Source: Beroe forskalii (lineage: Eukaryota > Ctenophora > Nuda > Beroida > Beroidae). From it: a stretch of 64,000 nt of DNA. This document shows, piece after piece, positions 1 to 11,103 of this stretch. Position numbers and translations under genes: made by a program. Each line of letters opens with the position of its first letter. Positions within the stretch are counted from its first letter, which is position 1. The notes beneath the pieces are model-generated. The model had not been told where the DNA came from. It saw only the letters and a list, made by a program, of their open reading frames with translations, and did no database searches. The stretch is from contig WFMF01000007.1 of NCBI GenBank assembly GCA_011033025.1, positions 992,001 to 1,056,000 of the forward strand, written 5' to 3'.

Positions 1-466
1 CAATGTACAATGTACATCATACAATGATATAATCAAGGACGTGTCAAGTTGTAATATTTTACACATGCTGAAGCCATTCAAAAGCTCAGATATCATAGAT
101 TTATCACTTTTAAACTTATTTTATTTTAAAGATAGCCACACTTGCATCACTGTCCTGAATCAGCACAGCAATCTCAGTTTTCAAATTTAAGCAAATTCGA
201 TTATTCGATTTTACTCGATAACAAAAGTTGATTTCAAACGCTCTTTGAAATTTAAACTTTTTTAGAGATAAGGATTTTTCTAGTCTCGTGATCAACTGGT
301 ATGCAATTGGTTGAGCAGAGAAAAATGCAATTTTGTACGCTATCGAATCACCATTCTCAGCCTTGATAATGACCCTACACTCATATCAATCACCTATTAT
401 TTTATCATACTACGTACTACTTATTATCCGTTCTGTAACCTATGTCAACCGTACATTTCCCTTCAG

Positions 467-584
467 ACCGTGGCATAAAGCTGAACAAATGTTACGGCGA
501 GTTTTACGGGAAACAAGTGACTGCGATCATGGGACCTTCTGGATCCGGGAGATCTACTCTCCTCAAGATCCTTGCTGGTGTCAA
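467..584 (+). CDS. ABC transporter G-family exon (Walker A), isolated
   Basis: Partial gene: one internal exon of an ABCG (White/ABCG1-like) half-transporter. A pyrimidine-rich acceptor (TTTCCCTTCAG, ending 466) precedes an open frame that reads VTAIMGPSGSGRSTLLKILAG at 517-579, followed by a GTGAGT donor at 585. The TAIMGPSG..ST core is the family's nucleotide-binding Walker A region, where the ATPase domain on the cytoplasmic side grips ATP to drive lipid or sterol export. The invariant Walker A lysine is an arginine here (GPSGSGRST, 532-558), which would normally cripple ATP hydrolysis. No neighbouring ABCG exon (Q-loop, signature, Walker B) is recognisable in the window. The exon could belong to a gene continuing to the left, or be a decayed fragment. 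The family call is strong; function is doubtful. Confidence 0.6.
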
Positions 585-686
585 GTGAGTCAACTTAATA
601 TCAATACACTTGCTGGTGTCAAGTGAGTCAACTTACTAAGCTACTATCAAGCCACTTGCTAAATGCTGGTGTCAAGTGCGTCAATA
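571..686 (+). repeat. Triplicated exon end and splice donor
   Basis: The last bases of the ABCG-like exon plus its donor (CTTGCTGGTGTCAAGTGAGT) recur directly at about 609-628, and again with a GTGCGT donor at about 664-682. This gives three donor-like sites in 110 bp. It is a local tandem duplication; whether the extra donors are used cannot be seen. Confidence 0.75.
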
Positions 687-834
687 TCTTGGGAAAGCGC
701 CCAAGCTCATTAAAACAGAAAAGTTGAATTTTGAGCGGCTTTGATTCCACTTCATTTTGTATTAATAGATAAAACGGTTGTAAATTTGAAGATATCAAAT
801 TTACGATATTAATTTGAAGATTTTGTCTTATTTT

Positions 835-977
835 ATCACCACCAAAACCGTTGGACGGTTGGTCTAGTAACCCCCGCTGGTTTGGATGTTATCAGCCCAT
901 TTTGTCTCTTTTAGGTTCCGTTGTCACATCCAAACCTGGGGTTACTAGACCAACTGTCCAACGGTTTTGGTGGTGAT
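835..977. mobile_element. Hairpin MITE, ~143 bp
   Basis: The ends are near-perfect inverted repeats about 50 bases long (ATCACCACCAAAACCGTTGG at the left, its complement at the right) separated by a loop of about 40 bases. No coding capacity is present. The target duplication is not clear. Confidence 0.7.
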
Positions 978-1007
978 ATCTGACAGATGTATGTAGTTTA
1001 AACCCAT

Positions 1008-1236
1008 GTTACTCAACCGTTATTCGGACCCCCTTTATTCGACCCCCGTTATCTGACCCCGTTATTCGACCCCGTTATTCGGACCCCGTTATTCGGACCC
1101 TGTTATTCGGATTCTGATTGGGCCCCTGTTATGCTGGACCCTGTTATTCGACCCCGTTATTCGGACCCCGTCATTCGACCCCCGTCTGACCCCTGCTATT
1201 CAGACCCCCGTTATTCAGACCCCGTTAGTCGTATTT
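1008..1236. repeat. Minisatellite, unit ~15 bp (CCCCGTTATTCGGAC)
   Basis: About 15 imperfect head-to-tail copies of CCCCGTTATTCGGAC with small indels. It is non-coding. Confidence 0.85.
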
Positions 1237-1311
1237 AAACTCATTTCAACATAATCAAGTCGAAAATCCTGTAAACATAAATTTCTTCAAATCCCTAATA
1301 ATTCAGAAAGA

Positions 1312-2168
1312 TTGAACTGCGCACGTGCTCGGATTGTAGGCAGTGAACGTCAAATCTTCCTGAATGAGCATATTAAAATTAGAAAAGTTAATGCAGCAAG
1401 ATTCCTTGGGATTATAATTGATGACAATCTACGATGGGATATGCATCTGGAGCATCTTGAACAAAAACTTAACAGTGCCATAATAACAATCAAGAGAATT
1501 AAGAAGTTTATACCCAAGGAACATTACATCAAACTTTACCACAGCTTATTTGCATCTCACCTTTCTTATGGTATTTCATGTTGGGGATCCTCTTGCAAAG
1601 CAAAGCTTGAAAAAATATTCTGTATCCAAAAACGGTGCATTCGTCTTCTTTTTGGCAAAGAGCTTAATTTTGACCATGCAGAATTTTACAAGACATGTGC
1701 CCGAGTCAGATCCATTGATGAGCATGTGGCTCCCAAAAATTTTGAACTTGAACATACCAAACCACTGTTTAATGAGCACAAACTTTTTGACTGTCCATAA
1801 TTTGCATAAGATGTTTTTATTGAATGAGCTTTACAAAATTCAAAAATTTCGATATCCTATCCCATTGTCTAATTTTCTTCACAAAACACCTGACTCAGCT
1901 AGAATGGGTAGGAAGAACAGCTATATCCTACCCCCATTATCATCTCAATATTTCAAGAAGCCAATTTCTCTATTCTAGCATTTCTGTCTGGAACCGAATT
2001 AATTATTGCTATTTCTCTAACCTGTACATAAATAATTGTGTGACCACTGATAATACATTTCTAAGTGACTTTCTCTCTGTCCCATTCAGGAGCAAAGAGG
2101 AAATTCAAACATTTTCTGTTGAACATGCAACAGCTTGGACACCATTTATTATGGGAAAAACAAAATAG
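1312..2168 (+). pseudogene. LINE reverse transcriptase, C-terminal remnant
   Basis: This is the 3' end of a non-LTR retrotransposon ORF2. The first segment (1312-1797) encodes the RT thumb-like pattern FLGIIIDDNLRWDMHLE followed by a LYHSLFASHLSYGISCWGSS block, typical of Jockey/CR1/RTE-type LINEs. The frame then shifts near 1795 into the frame carrying LYKIQKFRYPIPLSNFLH, and again near 1950 into the frame carrying SVWNRINYCYFSNLYIN, ending at 2168. The endonuclease domain and the RT catalytic YxDD box are absent, so this is a 5'-truncated, frameshifted dead copy, as is usual for LINE insertions. No clear poly(A) tail or target duplication was found. Clade assignment is uncertain. Confidence 0.75.
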
Positions 2169-2682
2169 TATGCTATTATGTCCAAACCTCTAGCCATTGA
2201 AGTAGGCTACCAATTATTCCAATTTACTTCATATCTTACCAATTTAATCCCCAGCTACCTACAATGCAGTTATTTTTAATTAATGGCTGATAATTTGTTT
2301 TATTTTCATGTTTAAATTATGCAGTTATTTATAATTACATAATTATTACATAATTATTTAGGTACAATGCAGTTATTTATAATCAATGGCTGATAATTTG
2401 TTTTATTTTTATGTTTAAATTATGTTACTTAAATATGAAACTTGGGTGAATCTGTTATAAACAATTCTCATATTGTTACATTTTCTATTATATGACTTAT
2501 AATCCACAATTTGGTTGGACCAATGGTGATTCTCAAGTCTATGACAGGTATTTCTTCAGCATGTTTTAATTTTGACTGTAACTAGAAAAATTTCTATAAG
2601 GAGTTCTATCCTGTTGATTCACCCCAGTTTGCATTATGGGTTATTTATATTTATTTACAGTTTATTTTATTGTATTTGTATA
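2169..2682. other. AT-rich spacer with ~100-bp direct duplication
   Basis: No gene is seen. A segment with the core AATGGCTGATAATTTG near 2280 recurs near 2383, so the stretch 2261-2420 is a tandem duplication of roughly 100 bp. Confidence 0.5.
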
Positions 2683-3353
2683 CCTTAGTACATGAAATTA
2701 AGTAAGCAGAAAATTAAGCACTCCAGCCGCCAAAAATGCTTAATTTGATGTAACGTAGTAATGTGCTTTCTTAATTAAATGGTCCGACATTAAATGCGTT
2801 CTTAATTTATTTCAGAATCAAATCAAAACGTGCACCGCGCATATTTAACCATGTCATGAGATAATCAGACACATAAATATGATGTAGAAGAGATACACCA
2901 GTAATCGATTTAGGATAGTATGATTAATAATCAATGGGTGGAAAGGAGCTGGTATTTTCAGAGATTTAGGAGTGGAATCCATCAGTAGACAGCTACTAGA
3001 CCTGTTCTCAAACATTCAAATTTGCGATTAAAATTTAAGAAGCGTTGTAAAAGTTTATTAAAACTTTACAACACTACTTTGGGTATTTGATTCAATCAAA
3101 TTTGAGACCTAAAGATGTCGTAGAACGACGAAATTGATTGTCATTAAAGAACCACATCGTTTAGATTAGTACTTGTACCATTGAGTCAAAGAGAATAAAT
3201 AAATTATTCATCAATTGTAATCATGCGACTCTTATTCAACGACCCGATTGAAATCAATTTAAAGGGATCATAATATTTACTTTTGTAATGCTTCATTTGG
3301 TGCTGCATAATAGCCTTCTTAATTTTCAGAGTTCTTAATTTCCTGTACTAAGG
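2683..3353. mobile_element. TA-flanked MITE (mariner-like ends)
   Basis: The termini CCTTAGTACATGAAATTAAG and, inverted, CCTTAGTACAGGAAATTAAG differ at one base and are flanked by TA on both sides. The element is about 0.67 kb and has no open frame. A TA duplication is the hallmark of the Tc1/mariner superfamily, so this is probably a non-autonomous member. A relative with similar ends lies at 34095-34838. Confidence 0.65.
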
Positions 3354-4290
3354 TATATTGGAAAATTTTAAATGTGTTTTTAGAAAATTTCCATAGTTAT
3401 AGTAACTATGCTACCAAAGTATTCCTTTGCTAGTTTTTAAACCTTAATTATTTTCAGCACGTTATTTTATATTTTATTTTTTGATTTGCTACATCATATG
3501 AATTAGCTAGTAGCTAGTAGTACTGTAGTAGTCTTAGTAATAGTTTTAAAAATGAATCATTCTATTGGTTTTAATAAATTCATGCCAACGCATGGTCAAG
3601 TCTGCTGTAAAATATAAATAACATTGTTTCATTAAAAATAACATTGTTTCATTGTGATAAGCACCTTCTTGGCAAAAATAAAATGCTCCAATAACTGATC
3701 GAAATGGTTAAACTTCATGTACATCTGCTCTAAGAGTGCCAAAACACTGATCTGAGCATGCAGGCATGATGTGTTATCATGTATTAACTTTGAGAGTCTG
3801 AGACAAGCATGCAGATGTATCTGAAATCATGCCCCTAATGCAAATAGTACTCCATTATAGAGACATGATTTATAGGTTCTGAAATTCAAGACTGGCAAGT
3901 TGCTGACTGAGTTCTGCCACTAGGCTGTTTGTCACAATCTTTAGTTGCTTTTAGAGGGAAGAATAGCTATTCAGCTTGTTGTAGCTTAGTCTACTCACCT
4001 GGAGCATCTAGCTGTATGAATAGCCTGACACTTAACATGGGACTGGGAAAACCAAATAATTATTATTAATGAGTATGTTTTTCATGATTGTGATCTATTG
4101 TTCATACCAGAAATATCCTGTAGCCAGTGCCAAGGATAATCAGGCTGAAGTGTTTATAAGACCTTGAGAAATGATGTGCTAGAGTGTGGAGGATGCATGG
4201 TTGCCATTCTCATGATAGCAGTGATGTTTCCTACACAGATATGACAACAATGAACTGGTAAGTATGTTGCATAATTCTTTATTCCAACTA
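3354..4290. other. AT-rich non-coding stretch
   Basis: No gene, RNA or clear element is seen. There is a short direct repeat of AATAACATTGTTTCATT near 3620-3650. Confidence 0.4.
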
Positions 4291-4475
4291 GGGACTATCC
4301 ATAAAGGACGTCCACAATGGGGGGAGGGTTACTCTGACCAATGTGGATGTTTGTGGACAAAGGGGGGAGGGGAGTATGGCCAAATGTGGACATCGGTAAT
4401 TTTCCGAAATTTTGATGGATTCTGTGTTGATTTTTCAAAGAATTTAGTCATTTTTGAGAAAAATGTAGATGTCTG
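4291..4475 (+). mobile_element. Truncated MITE with GG-ATCCATAAAGGAC-type end
   Basis: The left end, GGGACTATCCATAAAGGACG, and the following G-rich internal sequence match the complete element at 9225-9560. The copy is broken where the foldback at 4476 begins, so the foldback probably landed inside it. Confidence 0.6.
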
Positions 4476-4981
4476 GGGCTAAAAAATGGGTGGACTCAAC
4501 TCCGCGGCGGACCCGCTGCGGACCCGGTGGACCCGCTGCGGGTCCGCCGCGGACTCCACTAAAGTCCACCAGGAAAATTTTTTGGTGGACTTTGGTGGAC
4601 CCGCAGCGGACTTTTCGAAACTCCGCCGTGGAGTGGTGGGTCCGCTGCAGGTCCGCTCGGGCTCCGCCGCGCACTGGTGGACAGTCCACCGAAAAAGTCC
4701 ACCAAAAAAGTCCACCAGGGAAAAAATAATTGTGGAGGTAAGTCCGCCGCGGAGTCAGTGGACTCCACCGGCGGAGTCCACTGGCGGAGTCGAGTCCACT
4801 GGCGGACTCCACCAGTGGAGTCCACTGGTGGACTCCACTCCACCAGTGGACTCGACTCCGCCAGTGGACTCGACTCGCCAGTGGACTCGACTCCGCCAGT
4901 GGATTCCGCCGGTGGAGTCCTCCAATGGACTCCGCTCAGTTTATGTACAAATTTTGTTCCAATTGCTCAATTTATTAATTA

Positions 4982-5421
4982 CTAGCAGGCCCGTTCGGCG
5001 CTGCTACGCAGCATCACACTCGCCAATTTAGAACCTAAACAGTTCAAATTAATTTAAAAAACTGTTTACCGCATCGAAAAATTCGAATCAGAACCAAAGT
5101 TGTTCAGTGGAGTAGCGCAACAAAATCAACAAAGCCAGAAATGAAATTCACACCCTTACCATATTACCATAGCAACGCAAGCATTTCCCACTATCTGCAC
5201 GTGCATACCGACACAAATCCATACACACATCGACACAGTGCCCATACACATGGTTTTCCCATTCTATTCTATAATGCCGACACAATTACCCATACACACG
5301 CTGACACAAAATCCACACACACGCCGACGCAGTGCCCATACACACGGTTTCCCATTCTTATCCATGATGCCGACACAATAATCCACACACACGCCGACAC
5401 AAAATCCGTACTCTTACCAAA
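4982..5421 (-). mobile_element. Helitron 3'-end fragment (minus orientation)
   Basis: Read on the minus strand, a GCTGC-GTA-GCAGC hairpin sits 14 bases before a terminal CTAG followed by T at 4982-4985, as expected at a Helitron 3' terminus. The body includes degenerate tandem CACACGCCGACACA-type repeats (5215-5415). The 5' end is not resolved because another Helitron begins at 5422. Confidence 0.45.
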
Positions 5422-6021
5422 TCTTATATATAAAGTAAAGTCACACGTGAATAATGTTTGTCTGTGCTTCCGTATACAATTAAATCTGAGCTTGCCAAGA
5501 AAATATCAAGAGAAACGAAGGCTAAGCTGGGCTAAGTCGCGCCGTTGCTATGGATACAGATATTCTGCACGTGCAGATTATGATCAGTTCTATGCGAGTG
5601 CTTTCTGATACGTTGTATATTGCTGCGGTTTAGCGTCTGAAAGAACGACGTGTTTACTGTTTTTCATTTGAAATTCAAGATCTGAAAATAGAGAACGGGT
5701 ATGGATGGCATCGTGGAGGCTATTTCCGTTAGCATCTCTCCAAATATTTGTGACAGACGTCGGTCGATTTAAATCAATGCTAGTTGATGGTAACGGAAAA
5801 TGTGAATTTACAGCAGTTTAAGATTGAACAAAATCAAAATCAAACTGAATCGAATTTGGGCATAGCTCATAGCTCATAGCTCATTAATGATCAAAACTTG
5901 CACGGTCCAGCATGACTAAAAGTAACCAACGAATAATGGTAAATTCTGCTCCTTCATAAACTTTTTTGAGAGCTTATTATTTGGTCCTGTATTATCTAGC
6001 AGGCCCAACGGGCCTTTCTAG
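5422..6021 (+). mobile_element. Non-autonomous Helitron, ~600 bp
   Basis: It starts TCTTATATATAAAGTAAAG after an A and ends CTAG before a T, so it sits between A and T as Helitrons do. A GGCCC-AAC-GGGCC hairpin lies just upstream of the 3' CTAG. No Rep/helicase is encoded, so it would depend on an autonomous partner. The A/T boundaries and both termini support the call; the short hairpin-to-CTAG gap is atypical. Confidence 0.55.
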
Positions 6022-6034
6022 TTATATATAAAGA

Positions 6035-6171
6035 CTAGCAGGCCCGTTGGGCCTTCAATACACAACTCACTTGGCTTTGTTACGCAGCACCTCGTTCGCT
6101 ATTTTTAAGCACATGTTAAATTCATATTGATTGAATACTTTTTACCGCATCAAAAATTCCAATCAGATCAA
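6035..6171 (-). mobile_element. Second minus-strand Helitron 3' fragment
   Basis: The sequence restarts with CTAGCAGGCCCGTTGGGCC at 6035. It then matches the 4982 fragment, including TTTACCGCATC followed by AAAATTC-like sequence, until it is cut at about 6172 by the right arm of the foldback. Confidence 0.4.
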
Positions 6172-6654
6172 AAGTGGAGTCGGACTCGTCCGGTGGAGTC
6201 CGAGAGGACTCGCTGGTGGAGTTTTGTCCACCGGTGGACTCCGCTGGTGGACTCCACCTGTGGACTCCGCTGGTGGAGTTTTTGTCCACCGGTGGACTTC
6301 GACTCCACCTGTGGACTCCGCTGGTGGACCAAAGTCCGCTGGTGGAGTCCGCTGGTGGAGTCCTTCGGTGGACAAAAACTCACGGTGGACTCCATTCCAC
6401 GGCGGACTTTTTCCCTGGTGGACTTTTTAGGTGGACTTTTCGGTGGACTGTCCACCAGTGCGCGGCGGGTCGAGCGGACCCGCAGCGGACCCACCACTCC
6501 GCGGCGGAGTTTCGAAAAGTCCGTTGCGGGTCCACCAAAGTCCACCAAAAAATTTTCCTGGTGGACTTTAGTGGAGTCCGCGGCGGACCCGCAGCGGGTC
6601 CACCGGGTCCGCAGCGGGTCCGCCGCGGAGTTGAGTCCACCCATTTTTTAGCCC

Positions 6655-7906
6655 ACTACTTGCTTATGGATGCCTTGGAACAAGTTGCAAATGGCCATAG
6701 ATGTGAAACCTCAAAAATTGATGTTAATCCAATCAGGCAATCAAGCATCTTCATCAAATTCAGTTTTTATACTGTTGACTGTTGAGTTATGTTTCTTGCC
6801 TCAGTTGAGCCAATTTGATAAATCATACAATTAGTCTTTCCAGTATCAGTTGCCAGTGAATTGCGTGTCATACAGTTAAGAAGAAACGATGCTTGCTTGC
6901 ATTTAAGTATCAGGTACGATGCTTATTGATATATTTTACTTTATTCAATTCAATTCAATTATAAATTTTTTCAGCACAAAACGTAAAATATATTTTTCTC
7001 TGGGTTATATAATGAAGCATCTGGGATGTGCTGAGGGTAGGCACCAAGTCAAATTTAAAATCTGTTAAAAGGGCCTCCCATCAAGGACTAAGTATAGGAT
7101 AGATAATCATATTTGCAAAAACAGTGGTAATACCTACTGTAGTATAGTTAAAAACTGAAACATAAAGTTTACCAAGTCTCTATCTATTTTACTCATTTAC
7201 TGTCCAATATGCCATCTGAAGTACATTTTAATCCATTAATTACAGAAAGACAAGGTGGCGAAGATTGGATGGATGCAACAATGCCTGCATCAATCAGAGG
7301 ACCCTCAACCTGTTCCTTAGCTAGGGGGCCTTAGCTGGTAGGGACTCTGTTGTGAGCTTCTGAAGAGCGATGGTTGTGAAGGTAATTTGACTTACGAAAT
7401 CTCCTGTCACGCTCACAATTTTTAACATTTATTGCAATTTACTTGGAATATGACTTTTGATTATACCATATTGGACTTCGTCTTTGATTCACTGTGCAAG
7501 TGATCACTTGAATTATTCCGAAGTTGTTTCGTAATAAGTCTCGTTATATTGTTATCAGTTTCTTCTGGGAGCTTAGTGATCATCATATATTAAGAATGAT
7601 AGAAATTATCAAATTATAATGCCTTCAGGAGCTGGCAGAAGCGACCAACCCAGATATCACTCTGTTACGCACAGCACACGACGAAGAGGTACACGAAGTG
7701 GTCCTACTCAGTTCAGCAGCTACCATAATGAGAGATTGAGAGACTACAATCACATCGTGAACTTATTCGGGAACAAGTTGAAAACGTTTGAATGGTACGA
7801 GAAAGTTAAAAATCAGAAGCTTTCGAAAATCATATGATTATTGTCGTCAGCTGAGTATGAATGTATGAAGGGTGCTAATGACTGACAATGGTTTAGAAAT
7901 ATATCG
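6655..7906. other. AT-rich spacer, no confident gene
   Basis: Two short open stretches follow splice-acceptor-like sequence: from 7253 (after TTAATTACAG) and 7629-7739 (after TGCCTTCAG, 36 codons then TGA). Neither resembles a family I know, so they are not annotated as exons. Confidence 0.3.
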
Positions 7907-8139
7907 TTGCCTCGAGAACAAATCATTGAACTGTGGTGTGGGCTGTGGCATCTATAATTACATATCAAAGACTGACATCTTTGTTTGCTTTTCATAATAT
8001 TTTATTTTTAAAGCGAAATGACTCAAGTCAGAGTTTCCTACCTTCTTATACAAGTAAAAAACCCCAGGTGGATATTAAAATTGTCAAATGGGGGTTAAAT
8101 CTTTCGGGGGTTTATGGGGGTTAAAGGAGGCTAAACTGA

Positions 8140-8456
8140 TAAAAATCACCGTTTTTCGGTCGGAAAATTCGATTATCTTTCGAAATTCGAAATGGTACTG
8201 TGGATATTCGGCTCTCCCCTCAAATGGTACCGTTTCAGGTAATGATTTTCGACCTTTTTTGAAATGGTACCAATTTCCATGAGGATGTTTGATCCAATTT
8301 TGAAATGGTACCATTTAAGTTGAGGTCAATCGATCTTTTCTGAAATGGTACTATTTCAATTGAGGATTTCGACCCTTTGAGGATTTTCGATTCTTTTCTG
8401 AAATGATACCATTTTTGCTAAAGATTTTTGACCCACTTTTGAAATGGTACCTACCA
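8140..8456. repeat. Minisatellite, ~38-40-bp unit with GAAATGGTACCATTT
   Basis: Diverged tandem copies share GAAATGGTACCATTT plus a TTGAGGATTTTCGACCC-like spacer. The array continues at 10062-10460 after the inserted foldback. The right-arm counterpart is 63040-63700. Confidence 0.8.
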
Positions 8457-8974
8457 TTTAATTCGGCATAATAGGCCGCGAACTTTAGTTCGCCGCGAAC
8501 TCGGGCGAACTCAGGCGAACCCGCGCGAACTCCGCGCGGGTTCGCAAGCGTTCGCCGACAGTTCGCCAATTTTTTTCCTTGGCGAACTCCGCTGAAGTTC
8601 GCCGAGAGTTCGCCGGACGTTCGCCGAACTCCGGGCGAACTCGAGCGAACTCTGGCGAACCCGCGCGGAGTTCGCCGCAACTGGCGAACTAGTTCGCCGC
8701 GAACTAGTTCGCAGGAACTAAAAAATTTTTGGTTGGCGAACGATTGTTCGCCGGCGAACAATCGTTCGCGGCGAACTAGTTCGTGGCGAACAAGTTCGCG
8801 GCGGACTAGTTCGCCGCGAACTAGTTCGCCAAGAACTAGTTTTTTCTAAGTTCGCGGCGAACTAGTTCGCGGCGAACTTCATTATTCATTTAATGCTGTT
8901 AACTTGTTTGTCATCAACTATAACAATTCCGCTGCAAACTGCCAAACTAGTTCACCTCGAACGATTGTTCGCCA

Positions 8975-9602
8975 ACCCAAACCCTAACCCGAATCCAAAC
9001 CCGAACCCAACCCCTAACCCTAACCCAAACCCTAACCCAAACCCTAACCCAAACCCTAACCCTAACCCTAACCCTAACCCAAACCCTAACCCAAACTAAA
9101 CCCTAAAACCCCCAAACCCTAACCCAAACCCAAACCCTAACCCAAACCCTAACCCAAAAACCCTAAAACCCAAACCCCCAAACCCAAACCCTAACCCTAA
9201 CCCAAACCCTAACCCAAACCCTAAGGGGCCATCCATAAAGGACATCTGCAATGAGGGGGGAGGAGAGAGTCTGCCCAATGCGGACGTTTGTGGACATAGG
9301 GGGGAGGAGGTGTTTGGTCAAATGCGGACGTCCGCAATTTTTGGAAGTTATGGTCGATTTGACGGTTATTTCACAAGAAAATCGTGAAATTTCGGGCTCA
9401 GAATGATGACTCAAAAGATTTTTAAGAAAAGTGCGGACGTCCTGTGGGGAGGGAGGGGTTTCTGAAATGCGGACGTTTGCGGACAAGGGGGGGGGGGGGG
9501 GGGGGGGGTCTAAAATGCTCGAAATTTTGCGGACGTCCTTTATAGTTCATGGATGGGCCCTAACCCAAACCCAACCCAAACCCTAACCCAAACCCTAACC
9601 GA
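8975..9602. repeat. Interstitial telomere-like array (AACCCTAACCCA)n, split by MITE
   Basis: Alternating CCCTAA and CCCAAA hexamers run over 8975-9224 and resume at 9561-9602 after the inserted MITE. The array lies in the foldback loop, so it is not a chromosome end here. Confidence 0.85.
9225..9560. mobile_element. MITE, GGGGCCATCCAT ends, TAA target (336 bp)
   Basis: The terminal inverted repeats GGGGCCATCCATAAAGGAC and GGGCCCATCCAT (complement of the right end) are flanked by TAA on both sides (9222-9224, 9561-9563). The flank is itself TAA-periodic, so the 3-bp duplication is suggestive only; it would fit PIF/Harbinger. The interior has GCGGACGT words and a run of 22 G (9487-9508). Confidence 0.65.
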
Positions 9603-11103
9603 AGGCGAAGGGGTCAGACAACGTCGGACAATAGAGTTCGCCGCGAACTAGTTCGCCGCGAACTTAGAAAAAACTAATTCGCGGCGAACTAGTCCGCCGC
9701 GAACTAGTCCGCCGCGAACTAGTTCGCTGCGAACTCGTTCGCCGCGAACGAGTCCGCCGCGAACTCCAAAAAATCGTTCGCCAACCAAAAATTTTAAGTT
9801 CGCTGCGAACTAGTTCGCGGCGAACTAGTTCGCCAGTTTGCGGCGAACTCCGCGCGGGTTCGCCTGAGTTCGCTCGAGTTCGCCCGGAGTTCGGCGAACG
9901 TCTGGCGAACTCTCGGCGAACTTCAGCGGAGTTCGCCAAGGAAAAAAATTGGCGAACTGTCGGCGAACGCTTGCGAACCCGCGCGGAGTTCGCGCGGGTT
10001 CGCCTGAGTTCGCCCGGGTTCGCGGCGAACTAAAGTTCGCGGCCTATTATGCCTTTAATTCTAAGTTGAGGACAATCGACCCTTTTCTGAAATGGTACCA
10101 TTTCTGTTTGGTATTTTTGACCCCTTTCTGAAATGGTACCAATTAATTGACGATTTTCTACGTCTTTCCGAAATGGGACCATTTTAGTTGGGGATTTTCA
10201 ACCCTTTCCTGGAATGGTACCATTTCTGTTTGGTATTTTTGTTGAGAATATTTGCTCCTCTTTGGTCGAGGAATTTCCTCCTTCTCAAATGGTACCATTT
10301 TTTATTGAGGAATTTTGAACTAATTCAGAAATGGTACTATTTTTTAAAGAGAATTTTCTGTATTTTTTTCAAATGCTGCAATTTTTGTTGAATATTTTCG
10401 ACCCTGTTCTGACCATTTTAGTTGTTGATTTTTGGCCCTATTTTGAAATGGTACCGAGTATCTGCAAATTTAAACCCCCAAAAACCCCAAAGTGGATATG
10501 AAAAAAACCAAATAGGGGACTCATTTCTCGAGGTTTATGGGGTTTTTGGCGTTGCCCCCTACCCCCAAGTAATTCATGTCATTTCAAGATTTTAGTCCGA
10601 ACTCACGAGGTTTTGGCTCCACATTCCGTGCTTTTTATGGAAACCCCATTTGTATCTCAGGCTTGGCCGTTGGCGCTTGAATATATGAGTTGGTGATAAA
10701 AAAGAGATATGAGCTTGTAATAATATAAGTCAGAAGTTGAAGAAAAAAAAGTTGAAGAAAAATTGTCCTTTTATGGGAGCCGTCACATATTACGTCAGCT
10801 CTATTTGGTCATTTTCGACCACCTTCCCCCGTCTGTCATCTCATGCCATCGTTGGGTGACCGGTGACCCCTTCCCCTTGCTGATATCATCATCGACCATA
10901 CCTCCCCCCCCCCCCAATTTGCAAAACAAATTTTGATAGTTTCGGATCGAAACAACAGACATTAACATCAATCATGTACGTGTGGTGTGATTCATATTAT
11001 CGAACAAAATTTGGTCCTTCTTGTTACAGGAAAACCACAGTTAATAATTAAACGGCCTGTCACGTACCCAATTAATTTAGAAATATAGATATCATACCTT
11101 ATT

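Larger units (their letters stand above)
4476..6654. mobile_element. Foldback element, GTCCACC-word arms (2.2 kb)
   Basis: The left arm (4476-4940) and right arm (6172-6654) are inverted copies that begin GGGCTAAAAAATGGGTGG at both termini. Each arm has an outer part of about 250 bp rich in TCCGCCGCGGAC and an inner part of degenerate tandem GTCCACCGGTGGACTCC-like words. The loop (4980-6170) carries Helitron sequence. Long open frames here run in several frames on both strands and are a by-product of stop-poor GC-rich repeats, not genes. No matching target duplication was found. Confidence 0.75.
8465..10053. mobile_element. Foldback element with 8-bp TSD, AGTTCGCSGCGAACT words (1,589 bp)
   Basis: The termini are GGCATAATAGGCCGCGAACT and its inverted copy. 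Direct duplications TTTAATTC lie at 8457-8464 and 10054-10061. The matching point in the right arm (GAATTAAA, 63431-63438) has one copy and no element, so both the insertion and its exact boundaries are shown. The arms are tandem near-palindromes of GTTCGCSGCGAAC and GGCGAACTC. The loop is a telomere-like CCCTAACCCAAA array split by a MITE. Nothing is coding. An 8-bp duplication would fit hAT or P-type transposases; which enzyme moved it is unknown. Confidence 0.9.

Noticed and set aside
333-626. 97-codon open frame overlapping the ABCG exon
   Set aside because: It is in a different frame from the Walker A sequence and ignores the splice sites. The exon reading is clearly better.
4444-6785. 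Many 70-200-codon open frames on both strands
   Set aside because: They arise because GTCCACC-type GC-rich inverted repeats lack stops in most frames. Mirror-image frames in the two arms confirm this.
7629-7739. 36-codon stretch after TGCCTTCAG as a terminal exon
   Set aside because: The acceptor is plausible, but there is no recognisable protein similarity and no partner exon in phase, so it is too weak to annotate.
8351-10131. Open frames in the GTTCGC and CCCTAA repeats
   Set aside because: The translations are pure repeat shadows (Arg/Ser or Asn/Pro polymers).
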